This document shows positions 44,916-56,180 of a stretch of DNA of 64,000 nt, one piece after another (position 1 is the first letter of the stretch; every line of letters starts with the position of its first letter). The stretch is from assembly GCA_036365515.1 (NCBI GenBank), contig CM070876.1:134557394-134621393 (forward strand), given 5' to 3'. The DNA comes from Torymus aiolomorphi (taxonomy: Eukaryota; Arthropoda; Insecta; Hymenoptera; Torymidae). The notes beneath the pieces are model-generated. The model searched no databases. It saw only the letters and a list, made by a program, of their open reading frames with translations, and was not told where the DNA came from. Position numbers and translations under genes: made by a program.

Positions 44916-45821
44916 CCATCTATCTACTCCCTCTGTTTCTGGCAGGTCGATACTGCTATCCTCATTCCTATACTGCTTAACACTTTATTAATATATTCTG
45001 TTTTGCCCTAGGCGAAGAGCTCCTGCAGAAGACAACACGTCTTCATATAATTCTACTCTCCTCCAGGGCAGCCAACACAACTACCACGTCCTGAAGATAT
45101 CAGCTAGACAAACATATCGTAGAAGTGAGAGTGAAGGTGTATATAAATATAGTTTGATCTCCTGTGCCAGACTCGAGTAAGTATTTCACTTCGGATTTGG
45201 ACTTTATCTTGTAGTACAGCCGAACCTAGTCTCCAACTTTCCATCGGTCTACTCCTCTGTTTCTGGCAGTTCGATACTGCTATCCTCATCCCTACTCCTT
45301 AATACATTATTAATATATTTTGTATTGTCCTAGGTGAAGAGCTCCTGTAGAAGACAACAAGTCTTCATATAATTCTACTCTTCTCGAGGACAGCCACCGC
45401 AACTACCACTTCCCGAGGACATCACCTAGGCGAACACAACGGACAAAGGAGGGCGAAGGTGTAGTTGAATGTAGTTCGCGCTTCCGTGACAGACTCGAGT
45501 AAGTACTTCACTTCGGATTTGGACTTTATCCTGTAGTATAGCCGAACCTAGCCTCAAACTTTCCATCTGTCTACTCCTCTGTTCCTGGCAGTTTGATACT
45601 GCTCTCCTCATCCCCACTGCCTAAAACATTATTAATATATTTTGTTTTGCTCTAGGCGAAGAGCTTCTGCAGAAGACAACAGGTCTTCATATCATTCTAC
45701 TCTCCTCGAGGGCAGCCAACGCAACTACCACTTCCCGAGGACATCACCTAGGCGGACACGACGGAGAAGGGACGACTAAGGTATACTTGAATGTCTGCGC
45801 TCCCGCGACAGACTCGAGATG
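44916..45821 (+). repeat. Three tandem units of about 322 bp with exon-like cores
   Basis: CTTTCCATC..TCTACTCC starts units at about 44,916, 45,237 and 45,561. Each has a pyrimidine-rich CTAG acceptor-like site, a 165-nt core, and (units 1 and 2) CGA|GTAAGT donor-like ends. The third is cut by a foldback insertion at 45,822. Confidence 0.85.
45012..45176 (+). other. Exon-like 165-nt module 1
   Basis: It follows TTTTGCCCTAG and precedes GTAAGTATTT. One frame is open throughout (starting RRAPAEDNTSSYNSTLL), with one base over at the start and two at the end, so it is a symmetric phase 1-1 module. No domain is recognised. Modules 2 (45,334-45,498) and 3 (45,656-about 45,817) are copies: module 2 has TGA in place of the first full codon, and module 3 stops after about 39 codons. 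Confidence 0.3.
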
Positions 45822-46368
45822 TAGTCTAGGCGCCAGGGGGGTTTCCGTGGCCGATGGATGTCCACACTTCCACCAAAGCTTTTCTTACGTATTTTTGACT
45901 GCTGATTCTGAATTTCGAAGGTAGAACGTCGCCAGACTGTTAGTTTTTTGTTATTAACAATTTAATTGTTTAAATGGCTGCCAAATCAATATGATTAATT
46001 ATAACTGAATCCTAACTGCCTAAAACTGTAGTAAATTGATCTAGAATATGCTCGTTTTTTCAGAATTGAAAAATTTTGATTAGAACCCGAATTATTGCAA
46101 ATTTAGTGCAATAAGTCGCGAATTCGAGCGCAAACGTGCATAATTCTAGATCAATTTACTACAGTTTTAGACAGTTAGGATTCAGTTATAATTAATCATA
46201 TTGATTTGGCCGCAGTTTAAACAATTAAATTGTTAATAACAAAAAACTAACATTCTGGCGACTGTCCACCTTCGAAATTCAGAATCAGCAGACAAAAATA
46301 CGTAAGAAAAGCTTTGGTGGAGGCGCGGACATCCATCGGCCACGGAAACCCCCCTGGTGGCTAGACTA
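45822..46368. mobile_element. 547-bp foldback element
   Basis: The arm TAGTCTAGGCGCCAGGGGGG at 45,822 is mirrored by CCCCCCTGGTGGCTAGACTA ending at 46,368. The arms continue for over 200 bp (shared words TACGTA, AATCAATATGATTAATTATAA, GTAGTAAATTGATCTAG) around a short loop near 46,090. If the outer TA is the target duplication, this would fit a Tc1/mariner-type foldback. Confidence 0.8.
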
Positions 46369-46790
46369 ATGTCAGTATTTAGGGCACACCTGATTTTTAG
46401 GTACGAATTATATCTCCCCAAAAAGTAACAGTTTTCTGCGGGTGCACACGGAAAGAAAACTCTTACTGCTACAGTTAAAACGGCTTACTCGTGGAGTATA
46501 GGAGTTCCTTTACTATATAAGTAAGGTGGTTTTAGCAATCTTAGTAAGGGACCCATACTTTTACGGTATGTTGCTTTTCATACTACAACAGTTACACAAT
46601 TATACGATCGTTGGATCAGCGGCATATACCGACGTAACAACGTCACACGATTTTAGTATACATTGCTTCCACCTTCAATTGTAAGGGAGAAATACTATAG
46701 CGGTAACGGTTGCTACCTGCTAATACGGAAATGACAACTATTATAAGGAAGTGTTACTTATCGATAATTGAAAGCATCGAATGCGTCGTC
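46369..46790. other. Spacer, nothing recognised
   Basis: About 420 bases of AT-rich DNA with repeated TACTxTACAG and AGTAAG words but no clear array, gene or hairpin. Confidence 0.35.
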
Positions 46791-47215
46791 TAGGTCTTTG
46801 AGGTGGTCAATGATGGAGTCGAGGTGATGCGCTCCGCAGTTTTTTGCGTTTAGTTCCCAGGACGCATCTAATACGTAGTCAAAGTGTTCGGGGTAGCCGA
46901 TGATGATGTCTAGGTCGTGCGCTCCGTAGTTTTTTGTCTCTAGATGTTGGAACGTATCAAATGCGTGGTTTAGGTCTTTGTGGTAGCCGATGATGGAGTC
47001 TAGGTTTTTTGCATTAAAATATCAGGGCGCATCTAATACGCAGTGCAGGTGTTCAGGGTAGCCGATGACGAGGTCTAGGTGGTGCGCTTTGTAGTCTTTT
47101 GCGTTTGGATATCAGGGCGCATCTAATACGTGGTCCAGGTCTTCGGGAAAGCCGGTGACGATATTTAGGTGGTGCGCTCCGTAGTTTTTGGCTAATAGGT
47201 GTTGGACATGTCAAA
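46791..47215 (-). repeat. Diverged 90-bp repeat array, minus orientation
   Basis: GATGATGGAGTC, GTGCGCTCCGTAGTTTTT and GGACGCATCTAATACG words recur. They are the inverse of the array at 49.5-50.4 kb. Copies here are more diverged and have lost the reading frame. Confidence 0.8.
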
Positions 47216-47345
47216 ACTTAAAGTATTACTAATCACGTAATTTTATACTATAAGTAAAAATCGTGATTATAAATAAATACTTATTCGAACGTAATTACGT
47301 TCAAATTGACATGTGTTTGTAATAAAAAAAATAGTAAATATTAAA

Positions 47346-47625
47346 ATGCGTATAGGCGAAATACGCACAATTATTTATAATAAATAATGCGTATATGCGA
47401 AATGCGCACAATTATTTATCATACAAAAATGCGTATAGGCGAAATACGCACAATTATTTATAATAAAAAATTCGTACAAGCGAAATACGCACAATTATTT
47501 ACAATATCAAAAATATGTATAAGCGAAATACGCACAGTTGTTTATAATGCAAAAATGCGTATAGACGAAATACGCACAATTATTAGTTATAAGGAAAGGT
47601 GTATTGGCGAACATATTTAATTATA
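47346..47625 (+). repeat. About 41-bp tandem array (left)
   Basis: GCGTATAGGCGAAATACGCACA followed by AT-rich filler recurs about every 41 bases, from about 47,348 to 47,600. GCGTAT and ATACGC can pair within each unit as a small hairpin. Confidence 0.9.
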
Positions 47626-48085
47626 ACAGAAAAGAATTACAATTACATGAGTTTATTTAGTTATCTATTTATAAGAAACTAGATGTCTTGACATAAAATT
47701 AATTCTTTTCCGTTTTTTTTCAACAAAACTCATAAAATTTGAAAAGAAGCTAAAGAAACTTATCAGCCTAGCTCAATGAAATTATAGTAGCTCTACTTTT
47801 GCCAATCATTCTGTAGCATGACAAGTATAATGCAAAGTAATTATTAATGACAATACTTCTAATAATACAAATTTTGTTAAAATGTTCAATTTGCAGTTAT
47901 GCGTTTATATGATGGAAGGTGTATATTTTAAAATGCGGATCAACTATATACCATACTCAGGTTCATTTGAAGTTCAACCCTTGGTCTCAAATTTTGTTAC
48001 ACCCTCCTGTTGTTTCAGGTATATGGGATATTTCACGTGAAGTCAGCAGCTCAAAATTTTAAAATCCCTCAAAACTCGTTTTCTT
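47626..48085. other. AT-rich spacer, nothing recognised
   Basis: About 460 bases without an ORF, array or hairpin that I can support. Confidence 0.35.
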
Positions 48086-49319
48086 TTAGTTTTTATGAAC
48101 AAAAAATGTTCCTCAAATTTTAGGTCGATATTTGCAAAAATAAAAAAGCTATGTAATATTGAAAATTCAATTTTTTTGCAATTTTTGGTTAAAATCCAAG
48201 TTTATTCATTTTTTAACTGAAAATCTTGAAACTTTTTGTATAGTACATTGATTGGCAAAAGGTTTGAATTTTTTCTGTAGAATGTGCCAGTATTTATTTT
48301 ATGACCCTTTTTGAAAGTCTCTGATTGGCTGCTTCTTAGTATACCTTCATCAAAGGATATTGAGGCTGCGGCCAAATATTCTTTATTCGACAAATTTTTT
48401 TTGTATTCTTCTTCGAAAACCCTTCAAAATGCTTTTTTATCAATACTGGCCGAGCATAGGGAAAAAAGTTACAATTTTTGAAATATCAAGAAAAATCCAT
48501 AATTTCAATTTTTGATAACATGATTAATGAAACTGAATATTATTCATACATCTTATGGCATGGACCGTACCACTGAATTTTGTTAGAGCATCAAATAGAA
48601 CATTAGAAATATCTATTTTCAATAATATTAGGCTTACACAATAAGCGATACCTAATTATGAATGAAATTATCTGTCTGTTGCCTGATTTCATTTTGACAG
48701 CTTTATAGTAATTAACCTCTATAGCTTAATTTATTATTAATTCATAATTAGGTATTGCTTATTGTGTAAGCCTAATATTATTGAAAATAGATATTTCTAA
48801 TGTTCTATTTGATGCTCTAACAAAATTCAGTGGTACGGTCCATGCCATAAGATGTATGAATAATATTCAGTTTCATTAATCATGTTATCAAAAATTGAAA
48901 TTATGGATTTTTCTTGATATTTCAAAAAATTGTAACTTTTTTCCCTATGCTCGGCCAGTATTGATAAAAAAGCATTTTGAAGGGTTTTCGAAGAAGAATA
49001 CAAAAAAAATTTGTCGAATAAAGAATATTTGGCCGCAGCCTCAATATCCTTTGATGAAGGTATACTAAGAAGCAGCCAATCAGAGACTTTCAAAAAGGAT
49101 CATAAAATAAATACTGGCACATTCTACAGAAAAAATTCAAACCTTTTGCCAATCAATGTACTATACAAAAAGTTTCAAGATTTTCAGTTAAAAAATGAAA
49201 AAACTTGGATTTTAACCAAAAATTGCAAAAAAATTGAATTTTCAATATTGCATAGCTTTTTTATTTTTGCAAATATCGACCTAAAATTTGAGGAACATTT
49301 TTTGTTCATAAAAAACTAA
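48086..49319. mobile_element. 1.2-kb foldback with arms of about 570 bp
   Basis: TTAGTTTTTATGAACAAAAA at 48,086 is mirrored at 49,303-49,319. The arms match almost throughout and meet near 48,657/48,747 around a loop of about 90 bases. Mirror-image ORFs of 62-102 codons on opposite strands come from the palindrome and have no recognised domain. Confidence 0.85.
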
Positions 49320-49499
49320 ATAGATTGAAATTTGTTTAAATTTCAATAAACAATTAAACCCTCAACCAAAAAAATAAAAACCAAATCTAAACTATCTCTT
49401 GGTAGAAATTTTGTAAACCATATCCAGAATATGTACAAAAAAGTGCAGTACTGTGCCACAAAATTTCAGATGCAGGTAATATTTTGAAAATCATAATAT

Positions 49500-50395
49500 T
49501 AAATTGGACTCCATCATCGGCCATCTAAACACCTAGACCTCGCATCCGACCTGTCCCTTCAACTGGACACAAAAACCTACGGAGCACACTACCCGGACTC
49601 ATCGACCATCTGGAACACCTAGACCTCGTATTCGATTTGTCCTGGCCTCTGGACACAAAAACCTACGGAGCGCTTCACGTAAACTCCAACATCGGCTACC
49701 TGGAACCCCTAAACCTCGCATCCGATCTGTCCCGACACCTGGACACAAAAACCTTCAGAGCGCATCACCCGGATTACATCACCGGCCATCTGCAACACCT
49801 AGACCTCGCATCCGACCTGTCCCTTCACCTGGACACAAAAACCTACGGAGCGCACTACCCGAACTCCATCATCGGCCGTCTGGAACACCTAGACCTCGCA
49901 TCCGATCTGTCAAAACACCTGAACACAAAAGTCTACGAAGCGTATCATCAGCCGCCTGGAACAGCTAGACCTCGCATTCGAGCTGTCCCGACACCTGGAC
50001 TCAGAAACCTACGAAGCGCACTACCCGGACTCCATCATCGGCGATCTGAAACACCTAGACCTCGCATTCGATTTGTCTTGGTCTCTAGACACAAAAACCT
50101 ACGGAGCGCATCACGTAAACTCCATCATCGTCCACCTGGAGCGCTCAGACCTCGCATACGATCTGTTCCGACATCTGGACACAAAAATCTTCGGAACGAA
50201 TCACTTACACTCTATCACCGGCCACCTGGAACAGCTAGACCTCGTAATCGAGCTGTCTCAACACCTGGGTACAAAAACCTATGGAGCGCATAACCCGGAC
50301 TCCATCATCGGCCATCTAAACACCTAGACCTCGCATCCGATCTGTCCCTTCACCGGGACACAAAAACGTACGAAGCGCACTACAATTTTTAAGAA
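49500..50395 (+). repeat. 90-bp tandem array, nearly coding (30-aa units)
   Basis: GGACACAAAA-type words start at 49,651, 49,741, 49,831 and 49,921, exactly 90 bases apart, then after a 76-base step at 49,997, 50,087, 50,177 and 50,267. The unit translates around HLDTKTYGAHHPDSIIGHL. The frame stays open across several units (49,637-50,293), changing content after the 14-base deletion. A less intact inverted array is at 46.8-47.2 kb. Whether it is ever translated is unknown. Confidence 0.9.
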
Positions 50396-50479
50396 AGCAT
50401 TTGCAATCATGCGAGGCGACGTCCTGAATTTTGAAATGTCAATAATAACTGAGACTATATAATAAAGTGATGAATCTGC

Positions 50480-51115
50480 ATCTCATTATTATAAGAAATG
50501 TGTATAGGCAAAATGCGCACATTTGTTTATAATAGAACATGTGTATAGTCGAAATACACAAAATGATTTATTATAAAATGCGTGTAGGCAAAATGCACAC
50601 GATTACTAACACTGAAAAGTGCGTATAACCGAAATACGCATAATTATTTATAATAAAACATGTGTATAGGCGAAATACACCAAATTATTTATTATAAAAT
50701 GCGTATAGGCGAAATGCGCACAATTAATAACACTGAAAAGTGCATATAAGCGAAATACGCATAATTATTTATAATAAAACATGTGTATAGGCGAAATACA
50801 CCAAATTATTTATTATAAAATGCGTATAGGCGAAATGCGCACAATTGATAACATTGAAAAGTGCGTATAAGCGAAATACGCATAATTATTTAGAATAAAA
50901 TATGTGTATCGGCGAAATACACCAAATTATTTATTATAAAATGCGTATAGGCGAAATGCGCAAAATTATTTGTAATAAATATTCGTATATATGTGAAATA
51001 CGCACTATTATTAACAATAAAAATGCGTATACGCAAAATACGGATAATTAATTATAAAAAGAAATACGTATACGCGAAATACGTACTATTGTTTGTAATA
51101 AAAAAACGCGTATCT
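50480..51115 (+). repeat. 40-bp tandem array (right) with a trimeric higher order
   Basis: Same family and orientation as 47.35-47.63 kb. Three variants (GTGCGTATAAGC, ATGTGTATAGGC, ATGCGTATAGGC) cycle, so identical types recur about every 120 bases (50,621, 50,740, 50,860). Confidence 0.9.
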
Positions 51116-51252
51116 TTAATATTTTTGAAATATGTAGCGCCATCTATGTTAAAATCTATTACGATTTTCCAGAGATGGCGCTTGTGTCATATTTCATCAA
51201 TAGTATGTACTTCCTACCTTACCGACGTATGGGTCGGTCAAATCGCAGAATG
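51116..51252. repeat. Hairpin-bearing right end of the TTAA insertion
   Basis: TAGCGCCATCT near 51,134 pairs with AGATGGCGCT near 51,173. A GACCGACC-like word is shared with the left end just inside the TIR. Confidence 0.5.
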
Positions 51253-51271
51253 GAGTTTGACACCCCCTTAA

Positions 51272-52315
51272 GTCGTTCGGAAAAATGTTAAGACGGTTTC
51301 ATGTAGACCAAGTCCCCACATGTTTAAAAAAAAATTATGAACGAAATAACTTTTCCGGAAAAGCCCCCCGAGGGCGATATACAGTGTCGAAAACGGGAAA
51401 AAAAAATTCCCAGAGCCGCAATTACGTCGTTCGGAAAAATGTTTTGACGGTTTCTTATAGATACCGTTGCTAAATGCTTAGAAAAACATTATGAATGAAA
51501 TAGCTTTTCCGGAAGAGCCCCCCCAGCGCGATATACTGTGTCTTAAACATGAAAAAAAATTGCCAGAGCCGCAATTAAGTCGTTCGGAAAAATGTTAAGA
51601 CTGTTTCTTGTAGATCAAGTCCCCAAATGCTTAGAAAAAAATTATGAACGAAATAGCTTTTCCGGAAAAGCCGCCCCAGGGCGATATACTGTGTCTTAAA
51701 CATGAAAAAAAATTCCCAGAGCCGCAATTACGTCGTTCGGAAAAATGTTTCGACGGTTTCTTGTAGATAACGCTTCTAAATGCTTAGAAAAAACTTATGA
51801 TCGAAATAGCTTTTCCGGAAAAGCCCCCCCCAGAGCGATATACTGTGTCTTAAACATGAAAAAAAAATTCCAGAGCCGCAATTACGTCGTTCGGAAAAAT
51901 GTTTTGACGGTTTCTTGTAGACTAAGTCCCCACATGCTTAGAAATAAACATGAACGAAATAGCTTTCCCGGAAAAGCCCCCCCAGGGCGATATACAGTGT
52001 TGAAAACGGGAAAAATAATTCCCAGAGCCGCAATTACATCATTCGGAAAAATGTTTCAACGGTTTCTTGTAGATCATGTCCCCAAATGCTTAGAAAAAAA
52101 ATATGAACGAAATAGCTTTTCCGGAAAAGCCCCCCCCGGGCGATATATAATGTCGAAAACGGTAAAAAAAATTCACAGAGCCGCAATTACGTCGTTCGGA
52201 AAAATGTTTCGACGGTTTCTTATTGACCAAGTCCCCACATGCTTAGAAAAAATTCATGAACGAAATCGCTTTTCCGGAAATTCCCCCCCAGGGTGATGTA
52301 CTGTGTCTTAAACCC
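51272..52315 (+). repeat. 153-bp satellite array, continuation after the insertion
   Basis: About seven forward monomers follow the right TTAA copy. They keep CCCAGAGCCGCAATTA and TTATGAACGAAATAG and end at about 52,315 within a monomer after CTGTGTCTTAAA. Confidence 0.93.
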
Positions 52316-53045
52316 ACTTTTGAATCTCTGAATAACATGTATTTTATAGAGAACGTTGAGATGAACTGTCCCAATGAGATATCGCAAGAAAGAAAATGAC
52401 TGCATATCGTTTTTTAACCTCAAAGTCTCTACCAGCTGGAATAGGTACAAAGCGGCTCGGCCAGCACAGCTTGCGAGATTCGGTTGGGCCCCAATATACG
52501 AGTTCCGCTAGAAACCAGCCAGCGAGCCCCGATTTGTGTACCTGTCCCTATTTGTGTGCTCTGTTATTTAAACGCGTCCGAGAACGCGTCATACAAATAA
52601 GCTGATACGAAGACAGCATTGAAATAATTTTCTTTCAAAAATTAATCTATTTAGCTTTTATAAGATTTAAGTGTCAAATTTTTTTAGTCAGTACTAAGAT
52701 TGCAATAATGCTTTAAAGAGTACAACATGTGATTTGGAAAGATTCATTACTTTTTCTTATTCGAAGGTGCTAAGAAACAACAATATTTTTATAACAAAAA
52801 AAATAATGTATAATAGTAATTTGAAGTATAAAATGTAAAAAGTGGTTACATGTTATAAAACTACTTTCACACTTACACAATAACAATTTATAACAAATTT
52901 CAAGATATTTCTCGTATTTTAAATGACTTTGTCCAGTAATACCGCACGCAATCAGCATTTGTGGGTGCCGATAGAGCGTAAACATAACGTTTGTTAGGTT
53001 ATACGTCGCTCAAAAGTGATTGTACAAACTACGTTTTTATAGAAA
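52316..53045. other. AT-rich spacer, nothing recognised
   Basis: About 730 bases. A short hairpin AACGCGTCCGAGAACGCGT lies near 52,570-52,590. No gene is seen. Confidence 0.35.
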
Positions 53046-53110
53046 AGAGTTTTATAACCTCCTTTTTATTATATTATACTTTTACTGGCAATAGATTTTG
53101 GAAGTGAATT
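53040..53110 (+). repeat. Direct repeat, copy 1
   Basis: AGAAAAGAGTTTTATAACCT through TGGAAGTGAATTCAAAATTA is repeated at 55,545-55,622 in the same orientation with few changes. The two copies bracket the central foldback. Confidence 0.85.
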
Positions 53111-53661
53111 CAAAATTAACGTCAAAAAGAAGAAAATTGCATAAGAAGCCGATGCAAAAATATATCAATGAACTTCCAAATCGTAGCACCGGTAAATTAA
53201 TATATTTTGGTAATAAATATGTGAAACGCTAATATATTATCATAATTTGTATATTTATAGGTTTGATTATATTGAAAATGATATTTCTTATGATGATAAA
53301 GTACACTAATCGGGAGCACACAAACGTGTACAAGCACATTAATTGGGGGAATACAATTGCGTTTATCGCCGTCTCTTGGGGCACACAAATGTAGGCAAAA
53401 ATGTTTTTTTTTACTTTTAATATAACTTTCGATACAGTTGATATTTTGTAGAAAAAATATTTCCGTATTTAAATTAAAATTAAAGTATCATATGTATTAA
53501 TTTCACATTCGTGCATTGTTGAATGAGTTCAACAAATCGCGACAAACCGGGAAGCTTCCTTAAACGCTAATCGGAACAACTACCCTTTGCGCTTTTTTCA
53601 ACTCTCTCATAATCATATGCTGAGTCTCTTGGAAAAAAAACCAAGAACATATATCGATAGA
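53111..53661. other. AT-rich spacer, nothing recognised
   Basis: About 550 bases before the central foldback. No gene, array or clear hairpin is seen. Confidence 0.35.
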
Positions 53662-53934
53662 TTTTCCCCCTCTTTCCAGTGGTGCTATTGTTTATTCTCT
53701 GAAATGCTTTTATGCGGTCAAAAACTTGAGTTGAAAGTTCTGGCCGATTTTTCTAAAAGAATACTATTTTTTTTTTAAATAAATTTTTTCATTCGAAAGT
53801 ACAAGTTTTCATCTTCGAAACCCAAAAATTTCAAGTTGGAGAAATGAAGGTTTCATAAGTAATAACATTTAAAAGACGGCGGCTAGTCGCCCCGCGTGCT
53901 TTGTGCGCTACGCCGGAGCGCACTGTTGCCGACG

Positions 53935-54193
53935 TATTTTACTATTTCGTTGTTTCGTACTTAATAAATATCATGTAATAAATTTTTTAATCTTTTTTTA
54001 TTATAAGTCAATACTTTGTGTTCCATCTTTTGCAATTTTTTGTTAATTTACTAATATCTTGTATATTTTACTATTTCGTTGTTTCGTACTTAATAAATAT
54101 CATGTAATAAATTTTTTAATCTTTTTTTATTATAAGTCAATACTTTGTGTTCCATCTTTTGCAATTTTTTGTTAATTTACTAATATCTTGTAT
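53935..54193 (+). repeat. 129-bp tandem duplication
   Basis: TATTTTACTATTTCGTTGTT through TTACTAATATCTTGTA occurs twice in immediate succession, virtually identical, so it is recent. Confidence 0.92.
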
Positions 54194-55149
54194 CCGAATT
54201 TAATTAAATAGGTCTTGTCTCAAATTTAGATTTCTTTACTTTTTGGATAGGTGAGTATTCTTCTAAAGTTTTCGACCTTGAGAATTGTTATAGTTCAAGC
54301 CTCTTAACGTGTGCTAACAGTTTAATAGAATTAAATAATAGAGTTATAGGAACTCTTTTTGCTGATTTTAACCTTTGTTTTAATTTTAATTCATCGTTTC
54401 TAATTCATCATTTGAAGACATCTTTTTTCTTTTATATAAACTTAAAACTCATACTTTTATTTTCAAACAGTGAAGTTCATATTTATAAACCTTGAGGGAG
54501 TACTCATCCAGAGAAGAATTTTTAAATTCTCTTTTAGGTTTCTTGAAAAAGTACGTCTTTTTTACCAAGAAGCGGCAAAATCATTTCACTGCAACACTAA
54601 TCAGTGTAGTTTGGCAGCATTGGTCCTTTATTATAAAGAATTAAATTTTAAAACTTAAAAAAGCGTGACACTTTTTTGAGACAATTTATCTCGTGCTGCC
54701 GTAGCAGTTTATCTAAAAAATTATAATCAATTACCCTAATAAACAACTTTCGATTTCGCCAAAAAAGGTATTTGTTTCACTGATGGAACTGGGCAATACT
54801 ATAAAAACAAATACGACTTCCATAATCTTTTTCATCATTTTGAAGATTTTTCTGTTGAAGCAGAGCAGCGCTTTCACGCAACCGCGTACGAAAAAATGCA
54901 TGAGAATTGAGTGTGCCGCTTCTTGATCAATAGGAACGAACTTTTCCAAGAAACCCAAAGAAGTTAAAAATTTTCTTTTGGATAAAAACTCCCTGAAGAT
55001 TTGTGAATATGGAGATTACTGTTTGAAAATAAAAGAATTAGTTTTAAGTTTATATAAAAGAGAAAAATGATGTATATGATCAAAACTGAAACAAAGGTTA
55101 AAATCAGCAAAAAAAGTTCCTGTAACTCTATTATTTCATTTTATTAACC

Positions 55150-55285
55150 TTTAGACTGCCGACCTGACTCATATATGAGCCAGCTGTGACCTTGAAAACT
55201 CATTTCGATATATTAGATATTTATATAAATAAATTTTACCTTTTAAAAATATTCATTTTTAACGTAAAAATGCCGGCAGTCTAAA
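55150..55285. mobile_element. 136-bp MITE with 12-bp TIRs
   Basis: TTTAGACTGCCG at 55,150 and CGGCAGTCTAAA ending at 55,285 are exact inverses. An internal palindrome GACTCATATATGAGCC lies near the left end. TTAA lies 3 bases outside the left end only. Confidence 0.7.
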
Positions 55286-55544
55286 CGTGAAACTGTTGCA
55301 ACGCGCCGCCCTCTTTTTAGTTTAATTACTTATGAACCCTTCATTTCTCCAACTTGAAATTTTGGGGTTTTGAAACTGAAGACTTGTACTTTCGAATGAA
55401 AAAAGTTCAAAAAAAAAAAAACATGTTATTCTTTTAGAAAAATCGGTCCGACCTTTCAACTCAAGTTTTTGACCTAAAAAAAGCATTACGGAGAATAAAC
55501 AATAGCATAACTGGAAAGAGGAGGCAAAATGTATCACGTTATAG

Positions 55545-55622
55545 AAAAGAGTCTTATAACCTTCTTTTTATTATATTATACTTTTACTGGCAATAGATTT
55601 TGGAAGTGAATTCAAAATTAAC
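55545..55622 (+). repeat. Direct repeat, copy 2
   Basis: Near-identical to 53,040-53,110 in the same orientation. It ends where the inverted satellite begins shortly after. Confidence 0.85.
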
Positions 55623-55639
55623 TTCTTAATTAAAGCTAT

Positions 55640-56180
55640 TTCGTTCATAATTTCTTTCTAAGCATTTGGGGACTTGATTTACAAGAAACCGTCTTAACAT
55701 TTTTCCGAACGACTTAATTGCGGCTCTGGGAATTTTTTTTCATGTTTAAGACACAGTATATCGCCCTGGGGGGCTTTTCCGGAAAAGCTATTTCGTTCAT
55801 AATTTTTTTCTAAGCATTTGGAAACGTTATCTACAAGAAACCGTTGAAACATTTTTCCGAACGACGTAATTGCGGCTCTGGGAATATTTTTCCCATTTTC
55901 GACACTGTATGTCGCCCTGGGGGGAAAAGCTATTTCGTCCATGATTTTTTTCTAAGCATGTGGGGACTTGGTCTACAAGAAACCGTCGAAACATTTTGCC
56001 GAACAACGTAATTGTGGCTCTGGGAATTTTTTTTCCCGTTTTCGACACTGTATATCACCGTGAAGGGGTTTTTCGGAAAAGTGATTTCCTTCATAATTTT
56101 TTTTTAGGTCGTGTGGGACCTTTCCTTCAAGTACCAGTCGCAAAATTTTTCCTGGCGAAGTTATTGCGACTCTGGGAATT
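55640..56180 (-). repeat. 153-bp satellite array, inverted right copy (about 3.5 monomers)
   Basis: Reverse-complement monomers contain CTATTTCGTTCATAAT, ACAAGAAACCGT and TAATTGCGGCTCTGGGAA. The outermost unit (56,060-56,180) is diverged in the same way as the outermost left unit (20,290-20,440), sharing the GACTGGTACTTGAAGGAAAG word inverted. Confidence 0.93.

Larger units (their letters stand above)
41723..51267. mobile_element. 9.5-kb TTAA-targeting insertion with 15-bp TIRs, inside the satellite
   Basis: The left end GGGGGTGTCAAACTC (41,723-41,737) is the exact inverse of the right end (51,253-51,267). TTAA flanks both sides (41,719-41,722 and 51,268-51,271), and uninterrupted monomers carry a single TTAA at this place, so the target duplication is clear. 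TTAA duplication is the mark of piggyBac-type transposition. No transposase is recognised inside, so this would be non-autonomous and unusually large. It is filled with tandem arrays and foldbacks, listed separately. Confidence 0.88.
53662..55530. mobile_element. Central foldback of the 39-kb structure
   Basis: The outer words TTTCCCCCTCTTTCCAG (53,662) and its inverse (about 55,530) begin arms that share GGTCAAAAACTTGAGTTGAA, TTCATTCGAAAGTACAAGT, AGTTGGAGAAATGAAG and, further in, AACCTTTGTTTTAATTT and TTTATATAAACTTAAAAC. They meet near 54,700. The left arm holds a 129-bp tandem duplication and the right arm a small MITE. No coding sequence is recognised. Confidence 0.75.

Noticed and set aside
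48202..49319. Mirror-image ORFs in the 1.2-kb foldback
   Set aside because: Nearly the same peptide appears on both strands because the DNA is palindromic; no domain is recognised.
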